Positions 34,211-45,100 of a stretch of 64,000 nt of DNA are shown here, piece after piece. The notes beneath the pieces are model-generated. The model was not told the origin of the DNA and did no database searches. It saw only the letters and a program-made list of their open reading frames with translations. Origin of the DNA: Persicaria tinctoria (taxonomy: Eukaryota; Streptophyta; Magnoliopsida; Caryophyllales; Polygonaceae). The DNA lies in the NCBI GenBank assembly GCA_037127255.1, contig JBANSL010000009.1:38600975-38664974 (forward strand), in the 5' to 3' direction. Position 1 is the stretch's first letter; each line of letters starts with the position of its first letter. The position numbers and the translations under genes were made by a program.

Positions 34211-35118
34211 AAAAGAATTGATAATAATAATTGGCAGGAATAAGAAAAAAAATTGAATTCGACCAAAAAAAAAAAATTGAAGTAAAAGAAAGAAAATAGA
34301 GGAGAAGTAATTAGCAAAACAAAATTGAATTGGCATTTAGCAGTAATAATTGGCAAAAATAAGAAAAAAGCAATAAAAGAACATAAATTCCGTTTAGCAC
34401 AAGCTAAATTTTCCTTTTAGCGCATACGTAATGGCCGCAACGACCCTCCTGAGTATTGGTCGCAACGACCATATTTTTTTTTTTAAAACGGAGGTTGGTC
34501 GCAACGACCAACTTAGCTAATGGTCGCTGCGACCTATTTTTTTTTAAAAAAACATAACACTTTTTAGCCCGGGTCCTAACAGAACCGATCTAAAAAAGTT
34601 GGACTGTTTTTTTTAAAGACACCTTTTAGGCCGGTTCTTAGTAATAACCGAGCTAAAAAGTCTTGTGAAAAATGCGCAGAACACCCGCCTACCCCAGGTA
34701 CCTTTCTCTGTCCCTCCTTGCATCATTCCTTCTTCCTTCCTCAATTATCTTTCTTCCTACTCCATTTCACATTCCAATTTCTCTCCACCCGCATTCAATT
34801 TCAATTTCTCCGATTCCTTCACCGTATTTGCCGATTCTAGGTTTTTTCTTCAATCTAAAGTCATCGCCTATGTATTCCTCTCCGTAATTCTCAAGCGCGG
34901 ACGAATTACGGACTTTTCCGATTCCTCGTCGTCCGCCGAAATTGTTGTTCCGGTGATGTAGATAAGACGACACAGGCGCCCGCGACTGGTGGAAGTGCGA
35001 AGCGGACTCGCGGAAAGGGGGCGATGAACTCTCCGAAGCATCTCTGGGTTGGTGATGGGTAGGATAAGTAATTTAATTTAATTATAAGGGTATTTTTAAA
35101 GAAAATAGAGGAGGAGAA
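34211..35118. mobile_element. CACTA-like subterminal repeats and unassigned DNA
   Basis: 34430-34540 has GGTCGCAACGACC palindromes. 34560-34660 has paired motifs of the type TTTTAGCCCGGGTCC / AACCGATCTAAAA and TTTAGGCCGGTTCTTA / AACCGAGCTAAAA, typical subterminal repeats of CACTA elements. No terminal CACTA was found. 34665-34975 is pyrimidine-rich with open frames but no recognisable protein. Confidence 0.4.
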
Positions 35119-35917
35119 TTTTTTTTTTTTTTTTTGATTGGGTAAGAATTCGGGAGCTATGAGCTACCCGATGACATCTTTTCGGATGAGGTATGCAAGA
35201 CCTAGATCGGAATCAAAGGCGGTGGTGGTGGAAACTAGAGCAAGGTGTGCTACCTTATCTGCTACAGCGTTGCCGCTTCGAGGTACGTAGGAGAACGAAA
35301 CCTCGTTAAACCCCGTAATGAGGGAGCTAATATCAGACATAATTAGCTCAATTTCCCAAGGACATTTTGTTTTGGCCTTCAGATGATCTATGATGATCAG
35401 CGAGTCACCTTCAATAAGAAGACTAGGGATTCTCAACTCGCGAGCCTTAAGAACTCCTTCTCTTAACGCTATTGCCTCTGACAGTAAAGGTTTCTGTAAG
35501 CCTATTTTTCTTCCCCCTATTGCTGTGACCGTACCGTAATTGTCACGGATAATATAACCTATAGTACTTTGTGTATTCCCTCCTGCAGCGCCATCAAAAT
35601 TCAGTTTCCATTTACCGGGCGGTGGGGTTTTCCATTTCCTGTCCTTTTTTGTCCTCTGATGTTTTTGACTTTTGTTACTGACAATCCTTGTTGGATCAAT
35701 GTCATCTTCTAGTACTTTCCCTGCCTTTTCCCATTCTCTTATAATCGAATTGTACATTTTCAAGAATCCTTCTGTATTGGGGAGTTTTATCTTTTGGAAG
35801 ATGAATTTATTGCGACAAAGCCAAGTTGTCCACCAGTTAGTTGCCATTCGGGATCATTGTTTGGAATCAAGTTGTCCTGCCGCAAAAGCCATCAGTGACT
35901 CAATGTTTCTTGGGTAA
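35119..35917 (-). mobile_element. 5'-truncated LINE (L1-like) with RNase H domain and poly(A) tail
   Basis: On the minus strand, 35847-35164 encodes 227 aa whose second half is the RVT_3/RNase H-like domain found at the C-terminus of plant L1 elements. Visible are LNFDGAAGGN (first catalytic Asp), LLSEAIALREGV (Glu), LLIEGDS (Asp) and GNAVADKVAH (final Asp). The stop is followed by a short 3' UTR and a poly(T) tract on the plus strand at 35119-35137, which is the poly(A) tail. RT and endonuclease regions are missing, as in normal 5' truncation. The reading is open for 227 codons, so the insertion is not very old. Confidence 0.85.
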
Positions 35918-35995
35918 GATTCGAACCCGCGTGTGTTCACTACTTCACTGCTCTCCTCAAAACATTCTACCAACTGTGCTATCTGGACAACCTGA
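35918..35995 (-). mobile_element. tRNA-derived SINE head
   Basis: The minus strand reads GGTTGTCCAGATAGCACAGT with A-box-like TAGCACAGTTGG and B-box GGGTTCGAATCTTACC, correct order and spacing for a Pol III promoter. It directly abuts the 5'-truncated LINE, and no separate SINE tail or target duplication could be defined. Confidence 0.5.
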
Positions 35996-35999
35996 TCAC

Positions 36000-36512
36000 C
36001 AGTATACCTATATTATATATGTATTATTGTTAAAACGGGGTAGGCTGCAGCATACACCAGCCTACCCTGGGTCCGTCCCTTTATAATTATGTAGGATTAT
36101 AAACATAATAACTCTATAGGAAAAACGTGAGTTTAAATCATGAGTAATCCACATTAGAATACCTACTTTGATTCCAACATGAGTTTGCAACACTTTGGTC
36201 GATGCACAACTAGAGGTGATGTCCAACCACCAGCTTGTCTTCCATTGTCGCCAAATCAAGCATGTTAGTAGGCAGACGAACACATCATCTCTAATTGGGT
36301 TGTGCAATTTTCTACCCTTTTTTTTAACACTATGCTCTTCCGAATGATATTTGCAATGAAATAAGTTAGGATGATACCCGTGCCATTGCGCGTTTTTTAT
36401 AAATAAAAACTTAGTAATATGTTAAATTAATATTATAAAATAATAGTAAAAGTTCAGATAATTAAATGTTTTGAATTAAACTCATTGGTTGAGAAAAAAA
36501 AAAAGTAATATA
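36000..36512. other. Intergenic, no gene seen
   Basis: AT-rich spacer with a small GGGTAGGCTG...CAGCCTACCC inverted repeat at about 36038-36068. Nothing else supportable. Confidence 0.4.
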
Positions 36513-36711
36513 CTCCATCCGTTCCAAAATACATCTTCGTTTACTTTTCATCACGCTTTTTAAGGAGCAAAAAAAAAATTAGATACTTATTAGTAATAAG
36601 TATCAACTAGTATAAAAATTTTAATTAAAAAAATAATATTTTATTGAGCTTTTCGCTCCTTAAAAAAACGTGTCAAAAAGCAAAGGACCATCTATTTTGG
36701 AACGGAGGGAG
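36513..36711. mobile_element. Stowaway MITE (Tc1/mariner)
   Basis: 199 bp bounded by CTCCATCCGTTCCAAAATA and the complement of TATTTTGGAACGGAGGGAG, with TA on both sides (36511-36512 and 36712-36713), the standard Stowaway target. Internal inverted repeats (TTTTTAAGGAGC and GCTCCTTAAAAA) extend the foldback. Noncoding. Confidence 0.9.
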
Positions 36712-36897
36712 TATATAGATTACTCATATTGATTTTATGTTTCCTTATTATTAATTTTATATTTTGAATTAATTCCATTGTTTTTTTAAACTATTAAAAT
36801 TATAATTTAGGCTAAATCACGGATTAATTGGATTTTTTAAAAAAGTGATTAAATAACCTACTTTTAAGGAGAGACTGACACCTCATAAAAAATGTTT

Positions 36898-36899
<2 letters not shown>

Positions 36900-36944
<45 letters not shown>
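36900..36944 (+). repeat. (GATA)n microsatellite
   Basis: About eleven GATA tetranucleotides in an unbroken run. Confidence 0.95.
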
Positions 36945-36945
<1 letters not shown>

Positions 36946-37152
36946 CGAGGAACAACGATTTAATTTTTTTTTGACAAAAAACAGGTCTTGTTAGATACAC
37001 CGCAAATTGTCATTAAGAACTTGCACATCGTTATTAACGTGAAAATGTGGTGGGTGAGTTCTTAGTGCACGTCGGCCTGCGCGTAAATAACGACGTGCAA
37101 GTTCGCACGTAGTCAACGACGTGCAACTTTGTTCTACATTTAGTTTGTCTTA

Positions 37153-37205
37153 TTAGGGTTGAGGGCTTAGGGTTTAGGGGTTGGGGTTTAGGGTTTAGGG
37201 TTTAG
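37153..37205 (+). repeat. Interstitial telomere-like tract
   Basis: GGGTTTAGGGTTTAGGGTTT, the Arabidopsis-type plant telomere repeat, preceded by diverged units (GGCTTAGGG, GGGGTTGGGG). About 50 bp in all. Confidence 0.7.
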
Positions 37206-37319
37206 ATGTTTATAGAATAAAAATCAATAATTGTAAAGGTTTTCATTCGGATAATATGCAAATAATACTACAAGACACACAAAAAAAGGTTTACATTAAT
37301 AATTGTAATAGCCTCGTGG

Positions 37320-39860
37320 AATAAAATCTAGACAAAGTGTACAAAGGTCGACCGACGTCGACACGGAAGGCTCGGAATCTATCAAATTGAGCTTGAAAAG
37401 GAGCATCTCATCCATCGACGCTCGGTTGATGATATGCAACCCATTCTGGCGCAGGCGGCGGAATAGGAGCATTAGGACGCAACCAGACCTATGAGAACGG
37501 AAAATTAGAGTTAGAGTAATAAAATATAGATGGAAAGTAAGAATAGGTAATATAAGACGTTAGAAGTCGTACCGCGGCAAAATGGTCTTGGTTTCCGATA
37601 CAGGCTAAACCAAGGGTTGCTGATTGAGGGTTGTTACGAGGTGTCGGGGAGGATATGGGGAGACATGTGAACGGATGATGTCAAGCTAGAACGACGAGAG
37701 GAATCTGATATATCGTTGCAAATACAAAACCCATGATGAGTAGCTCTATCCAACGTCTCTTATCACCATGCACAGGTCCCGTCCATCTCTGGTTGTCGAT
37801 AAACTGATGCAATGTGTACCATCCCATATAACAACCCGCGTAGAGATCTGAGTGATCCTCCAAGTGATTACATAATAACACTTTCAGTTCTGGGAAAGTA
37901 GACTCGCCGATCGGTGATGTCAATGACGCTAAAGCATGGTAGCCACAATGACCATCTCCAATAGTGTCCCTTACACTCTCAATATGTCCGAGCATGAAGG
38001 GATCAACATTGTTTCGACCCCAGCTAAACCCTCCGAACACATCATCACGTCCACGTCGAGCTGCGGTAGCTTGTGGACAATGTCGAGCAGCACATGCTTC
38101 TTCTCTCTTAAAATTTGCCCTGAACTCCTCATATCACAACGGATTTATTCTGCAAACATTCCTCGACCCTCGAGGCCTCCCTTTCGATTGGACGCTTGAA
38201 GATGAGGGTGGGTGGAGGTCATTGTTGCATACATCATTGGAAGTCGTGTATGAAGATGACAGTTCATACGGGAGTGAGGTGTCGTCGATGTGAGTTCATG
38301 ACAAATCCATCCAGAACGGGTGGACCGGTGGATGTCCTCAGCGGGTATCGGAGTACCGGAACTAGCGTACGCCTGAATCTCATGGACACAAGGAATCTCG
38401 TAACAAACCCTCCAATGACGGTCAGTGCATTCCGGAGAAATATTTTGGTTTACGACATCCTCCCACAACTTGTACAAGTAGTCGAAGCACTTTTTGGAGA
38501 TTAAAAACTTTACCTGATAAAAAAGGTTGACTTTATGCGCACTCGTTGGCCATTTGAAGCGTTCGATCTCCAAAGTAGTTTGCAGCTCATGCATTTGGCA
38601 ATCATTGACTCTATGGATTGCATCTACCACGATGCAGAAGTCACTAGTCGATGACTAAAGTGCCTCCTTTAGAACCTTGTGTTGACCCTCAACTCTGTAC
38701 ACAGTTTGACGTAAACTTTGAAGTTCATTCCACTAAATGTTTGATGGCATAACATATTGTAATAGGAGATAGGAAGGAGGGTACCTGTTCGTTGTACGCG
38801 TGCCGAAATATATAACATTATCTGTGTAGCATCGTACGAGGTTCCTTCTGTATGGAAGCCACACGACTCTAAATACGCCATCACACCTGGGAATGGGTGT
38901 CATCTCTCGTGTAGTGCCCGACGACGTTGCTGGAATGATTCCTCCGTGTTCGATTGGAACAACTCCCAATAGTTGCCCTTGAAGATGCCAGCGTAGCTTA
39001 AATTCTTTATGATTTTTAATGCAGCTTCCTCGCATTTTCTCTTGACATGTAACCAGCAAAGGAGACGATGCACGTTGGGGAAGACAACATTTAGCGCTGC
39101 CAAGAGACCTAGCTCTCGATCAGTCATAATAGTTTGAAGTTGAATAGTCCCAAACAAGATCTGAAGCTGACTCAACACCCAAGCGTATGTGTCTTCGTTT
39201 TCGTGCGACATGAAAGCATAGGCGATGCAATAATTATGGCCTAAGGGTGTGAATCCAATCACCTTGCACAATGGAATCCATATCTGCGAGTGTAAATTTG
39301 TTACGTGTGCAGTACGTTATAATTAGCTACATATGTACTAATGTAATCATAGTTGATTGACTTACGCATTTGTTTTGTACGTGTTGTCCAATATGATGAC
39401 ATAATGGAACCTTCAGAGTAGTCGTATCCCGTCAGGGTGCGCCAGGAAGAAGTCGCTCAAGACGTCGTTGTCATCTGGATGTCGTCTGAACTCGTAGTAG
39501 TAACCTCTTTTCCGTAGACGATGCAGAGTATCTCGGGTCATCGTCCGGCCCCCCTTTTCTTCGGCGACGATCTTGTTAAGCATGTTGGTAAGGGAACGCG
39601 ATGACGTGACACTATTGCCATCCAATTGCCTCAATCCGTATCCAATGGCTTTTAGAGGAGCACCAATGCCCTTCATCTACCTAGCCATCTTCTTCTCTCC
39701 ATCTGTCATCCGTCCGGCGTACGCGTGACCCTTCAACATCGTGGGAAGCTGGTGGTTATGAACACCGTGGGTTACACTGACCCGGCGAGCCTTCGTGTCC
39801 GAGTAGAGAAAAGGGACGGCCGTTTATCTTCGATTTAATCTATCTAACACTGTAGATAAT
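37320..39860 (-). pseudogene. Decayed Mutator-like transposase (MULE) with C-terminal OTU-like domain
   Basis: Read on the minus strand from right to left, pieces in changing frames rebuild the domain order of a FAR1/MULE-type transposase: a FAR1-like end (VTHGVHNHQLP, then HAYAGRMTDGEKKM) at 39780-39650; a linker (LNKIVAEEKGG) to 39413; ILDNTYKTN near 39390; the MULE domain at 39271-38900 (TPLGHNYCIAYAFMSHENED, IMTDRELGLLAAL, LLCWLHVKRKC); a C-terminal part at 38630-38145 with the SWIM-like IPCVHEIQAYASSGTPIP; and finally 38040-37681 with an OTU-protease-like start DTIGDGHCGYHALASL. Several stops and frameshifts separate the parts, so no full protein can be made. Terminal inverted repeats were not found. 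Confidence 0.75.
37681..38040 (-). pseudogene. OTU-like cysteine protease domain of the MULE
   Basis: 119-aa open frame after the SWIM-like region. DGHCGYHALASL holds the Asp and catalytic Cys of the OTU fold, followed by LKVLLCNHLEDHSDLY and RWTGPVHGDKRRWIELLIMG, the spacing seen in OTU domains of plant MULE proteins. The C-terminal catalytic His is not seen before the stop, so the domain is probably truncated. OTU enzymes cut ubiquitin chains; the role in transposition is unknown. Confidence 0.7.
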
Positions 39861-39921
39861 GAGAACTCTAGCCGGCTAGCCCACCTTCGAAAAGAAAAAA
39901 AAAAGCTATGATCTTGTCATC

Positions 39922-40959
39922 CGTTAAGAAAAACATGTCGTTTTAGAAGTAAAAACTCGTTAAGAAAAACATGTCGTTTTAGGTGCATATTTTGGTGTTC
40001 ACTTACCAAAATTACTCTTGTAATGATTATGGATTTGTTAATTGTAGTTTTTAATAAAGTGGAAAAGTAAAGTAATAATTAGGAGTATAAGTGTATTTTT
40101 GTTTGCTTTAAAAAAAACTAGTGTAGATCTCGTCCCGTGTATGGAGAATACATTAATATAATATTATAAATAATTTAAATAGATTTCAATAAATAATAAA
40201 ATAAGAATCTAAATATAAATCATTTTATCACCAGAAAATAATATAAATATAAACAAAATTAGTTTTACGGATTATAAAAAAATCTAAATATTTTTTATTT
40301 AGATTCTCTCAAAATATAAATAAAATTAAAATTTATAAGGTAATTTTTTTTCTTCTAATCTACCATTAATTGAATCTCATATAATTTAATAGATAACTAT
40401 TTTTTAAAAATATTTTAATTTTTTTATTAAATATATAGTATATATTTATTACTTTAGTTTACTAAAATATCTAGCCACAGATGGATTGTGGCTATATAAT
40501 ATTTTGATAAATTATTTCGGTCTAAAAAATAATATAGATATAAATAAAATAAAAATTATTAAATAATTAATTTTGATATAAATAACATATTCCACTAAAA
40601 AATAATCTATATATAAATAAAATATCACTTAGCAAATACTACATTTTTATATATTAGTATTTTTGGTAAGTATGACTATGAAATAATTTATATTTATATT
40701 TATGTCAATCAACTAAAATATAAATATATATAGATAGATTGTGGTTTATATAACTTTCTATAAACTATGATAACTTATTATTTTATTTAATTTTTTCTAG
40801 AATCACTCAAAACACGCCACATAAGATTTTGTTTCCCTATAATCAACCACAACGCGTCACATATGACGCTATAAATCGGTTAATTTTAGTATATGTATAT
40901 AGATATATAGATAGATAGATAGATGTGCAAATGTCTAAAACGACATGTTTTAATTAACG
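39922..40959. repeat. AT-rich segment bounded by 25-bp inverted repeats
   Basis: CGTTAAGAAAAACATGTCGT (continuing TTTAG) occurs twice in direct repeat at 39922-39946 and 39958-39982. An inverted, slightly diverged copy lies at 40935-40959. The 950 bp between is very AT-rich and noncoding. It could be a MITE-like element, but no target duplication is visible. Confidence 0.45.
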
Positions 40960-42093
40960 AATTGAATATTATTTGAACTCATTTATTATATTTATATATA
41001 TGAGATAGATTAAATAACTAATTTTATGAGAAAAAGGATAAATGTAGACCGTGAAGTTTTAGTTTATATTGTGAATAATAAATTAGTAAAGTAAAATCCA
41101 ATATCTCGAATAATAATTTTTCTGTATTGGGTTCATTCTATTGGATTAGCTATTTGGATGAATTGGGAAGATTACATTGACTCATCTAAAACATTGAATT
41201 GTAATTCACAGATTGGGATAGGAATATGACACCCATCATTCCAGGACCATTAAAGCTGGATAAAGTTTACACATTTACCTTTTTTCCAACTTCCATAACA
41301 TGCCCATATGCCAATTATATAATATATTATTTCTTTCATTATACCTATATTATACTGTATTATATATACCAAATCTTAATTTTGAGATTTTATAGATAAT
41401 TATATATCTACACGTCTATAGTTTGTTTAATCCTCGCGTGATAATATTTGCTCAATACGCCCCTTTTCTTGCTCTCCTTTTTACTCCCTTAAAAGCATCA
41501 TCACTTCTTAACCCCATATTTTATAATTGTAATTCTAATTGACCTTTAAAGCCCTAATTAATATTAATATTAATATATTAATATAATAATCTATAATCAA
41601 TCAATGATTAGTTGATTTTTGTTTTTGAGTTTTTTTTTTTTGGTTTTAATCTCCTTGTCACTTTAAATATTTTTTCCAAGACTATCAGCAGCCCAAATAA
41701 ACCATTAGTTCAACACAAAAATATATTCCGTATCTCAAGTATTTACTTCATAATTAAATTTAACTCCTTTTGTATTGTTTCTTCATCATGGGGAGATTTT
41801 TTGGCCATACATGGAAAATATATTCTATCAATCAGCTAAATCACTAATGCAATTATATTAAAACCATTATGATTTTCCAATATAATTGAGTTCCATATTC
41901 CCATATATATTATTTTGTCATTTATCGTATATTTATGTACTTTCTATATAACATAAGGAGGCTAAAATTAAATAAAAATGATATTTCTAACCTATGTACT
42001 TATGTAGTATGTACTAAGCATCAACCCTATAAAACCAAACCTATGTACTTGAAGTATAAGCCAAACTTTGAGTTTTCTTTCGGTTAGACAACC
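40960..42093. other. AT-rich intergenic DNA
   Basis: No gene supported. The open frame at 41612-41839 is low-complexity and shows no family features. Confidence 0.4.
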
Positions 42094-42094
42094 A

Positions 42095-42161
<67 letters not shown>
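42094..42161 (+). repeat. (ATT)n tract at the 3' end of the LINE
   Basis: About 22 uninterrupted ATT units on the plus strand, that is (AAT)n on the LINE's coding strand. They follow a short ATAATTATAAATATTATT spacer that is repeated exactly in the second copy at 45,982-46,006. Confidence 0.95.
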
Positions 42162-42163
<2 letters not shown>

Positions 42164-45100
42164 ATTATAAATATTATTATTATAAAGTTTCTACATAAAA
42201 TTGGATCGGATCCGACTAACAAGTTGGGTTCCGCATCCCTTTTGAATACTAAACGCAATCCTAGTCAAAGTGTGACAAGAATTTCTACTATATCCAGGTA
42301 TTCCCTTAGCAACCCCACACACCCGCTTGAGAAGTCCCATAGCGTCATCCTCTAAATCACCAATAGTGGAGAAGGAAAACGGTAGAAAGTGATAACCTTT
42401 TGTCTCGCAAACATCCTTGTACTTCTTCCTTTTGTTATCCGCAACCACTCTAGATGCTTTACCCGGAATGAAGCTTGAAAGACCAACCGAACTGAAGATA
42501 GAAGTCCCCGTAATATCCACACAAGTGTCTTTGCCCTGGAACCAGTTGTAGAACAGAATATCGGCCGGTCGAAGCTCCCCTCCCTTGTCATCAACCATAC
42601 CAGTAGATGCCTCTTTACGAATAGAGATTCCGGCCTTCAAGCACTCATCGTACAAAACATCACGCACTATATTATGACGATGCTTAACACCAATATCAGC
42701 TGCACAAGCAAGTGCATGATCTCCCCACACATCTAAAATGCCTTTCTCACAAGCAGGGCATTTCGAACCCGCGCTAAACAACTCAATTCCCATACGATAT
42801 TTAATAACTGAGCGAAAGGTAATGGGATTCATAACCTGGCCCAGACCGGGAATAGGAGCCGCCTTCAACCACTGTTGGGCCATAGGGAGCTTCAGATTCG
42901 CAATAAGAGCTTCTTCCCTCCCAGTAAGAGTAAAGTTCATCTTGAGGTGCTTGTCCACATTTTTGTAGTAGCAGCTAGCCATTTTCTTCATTAGGCAGGG
43001 GACTGGCTGTAATACGCACATGTCCAAGTCATCCTTATTGATAGCACTTACCCAACTGGAGACCGCTAATCCAAAGGAGATCCCATCACCAGTCACTCCA
43101 GCATTCCTCAAAATACTATCCTGCAACCCGCGGGACTGGAGTCTCGAAGCGAGAAAAGCATAGTGCAGTGTGTCTGCAGCTGTGTAGACCCCAAGACCAC
43201 CATAATCGAGGGGCATAGTAGACAGACGCCACTGTAAAGGACCAAAACCCGAGCCTCCAAGCGTAACTATATGTTCCAATGAAACCCTCAAAGAATCATC
43301 AAAAGCACGATGAGCATCTATAAAATAGGAGGGTGGAGTTGTCCGCATCGCAAAGTAAAGACGAGAGACTCCTGAGCAGGCTCGCAAGAGCAATAACTCA
43401 TATTGAGGATCTTCCATCTTTTTGATGGCTTCCATCAAGCCATTAGTTTTCAAAACTCTCTTCATCATCACCTCGTTGCAGAAGGAAAGATCCAAGCTAA
43501 CCGCTCCACCAAGGAGCTTAACTCCTCCCACCGGGCGTGAGATATGCTTGGGGAACAACCCGACTTCCCTACAACGTGGGTCCTCACTCGGCCAAAATAT
43601 CTCTGTTTTATCAACATTGAGGTGAAGACCTAGGCTCGGGCCATCCTCCTGAACGATGGCAAGTGCCTTGCTAACCATCAAAGTATCTCCAATCAGTGTC
43701 CCATCATCGAGGTACCAAGAATTAAGCTTTAACTTACAACTATCCTTGAGCTTATGAATCAATGGATGCAGTGCAAGCAAGAAAAGTAAAGGTCCTAGAG
43801 GGTCACCTTGCTGAACTCCCTGACACGAATATAGAACCTGATCACCGTAATATAAGCGAGAGGGACGAGCATAGCAAAACTCGACCCAATGGGATATGAA
43901 CGGGCACATACAGCGAACCTGCCTAATCATAGCACTGCGATCAACGAGATTAAAAGCATTTTTGAAATCAATCAGAAGCATAGACATGGTATTATCATAG
44001 TCTTGCGCTTCTACTAATCTGTTGACCGCATGCAGCACCGCTTCCGACAAATACGGCCCAAGGGTTTTACCAGCTGAAGAAGCAGCCACTTCCGACACCA
44101 ACCGTCGCCAAATCGACCCAACCGCAATGGGTCGAATACCCCCACCCGGCTTAAGAAGAGGCATGAGGGGGGCACTTGCAACAAATTCACTCAAGGAAGC
44201 CGGACACCGCCCACTGAGAAATAAATTAACCACACTCGTTATAGAGTCAGAGACCTCCTCAGCAATAGCCACAGCTGCACCACTAAGAGCATCCAACAAA
44301 TGTTGAGCGCGTAGCCCATCTTTCCCACACGATGTACCCTTTGGGAAACTTCTTATCCTGTCTAAAACTAAACTCATAGAAACCTGCAAGGAATCTCCGA
44401 CAATGGGCTCAGGAGGCATGTAGGGCGCAGGAGAGAACGGATGTTTGTAAGCAAGCTCTTTAAAAGTATCATCAGTATGCGGAGCTACACCCGAAGACGT
44501 AAGAATACGAATGGCTGCAGAAAAATGCCCATCACCAACCTTCCTCTTGCACTGCCTAATGGTCTGCTCCTCCTGGTCCCTCTCCTCATCCCTAGAAGGG
44601 GCATCAAAATTACCGGACAAAAGATCAGAGGCAAGGCGACGACTGCCCCCAGGTTCTCTCCACACTTGAATAGCCTCTGAAATACTATCAATCTGCAGGC
44701 GTCTCTTCAAGCCTGACCGGTTCTCTGCGCTAGTTTTGGGCCTATACCTATGCAGGATACAAAGAGGCATAATAAAGAGACTAACCCAGGCCGACACACT
44801 AGTGGGATCAGATGTAACCCTATCAAGGGCTCCCTTAAGAACTCTAGCAAAACTCAATCTGCACTTCCACGGGACATTCTTAACCGTATGAATTTTAGCA
44901 CTAAACGCCCTCTCCAATAACGCAACATCAAATCCCACATTTACTGCAAGATCACCCTGATCATCCACCGAAGCTATATCATTGAAAGGACTACCAACAT
45001 CCATAACAGGACGGGGCAACCCGTGAATGAAAAAGGCAATCGTTCCATCATCAGACAAAGGGGCTTCAACAACGGCTCCGTCATGGACACAATTCTTGGA

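Noticed and set aside
36372..36415. CCCGTGCCATTGCGCG as a Helitron-type hairpin
   Set aside because: The stem does not pair well and no CTRR follows at the right distance.
42068..42355. Open frames of poly-Ile across 42.1 kb
   Set aside because: Translation of (ATT)n; not a gene.
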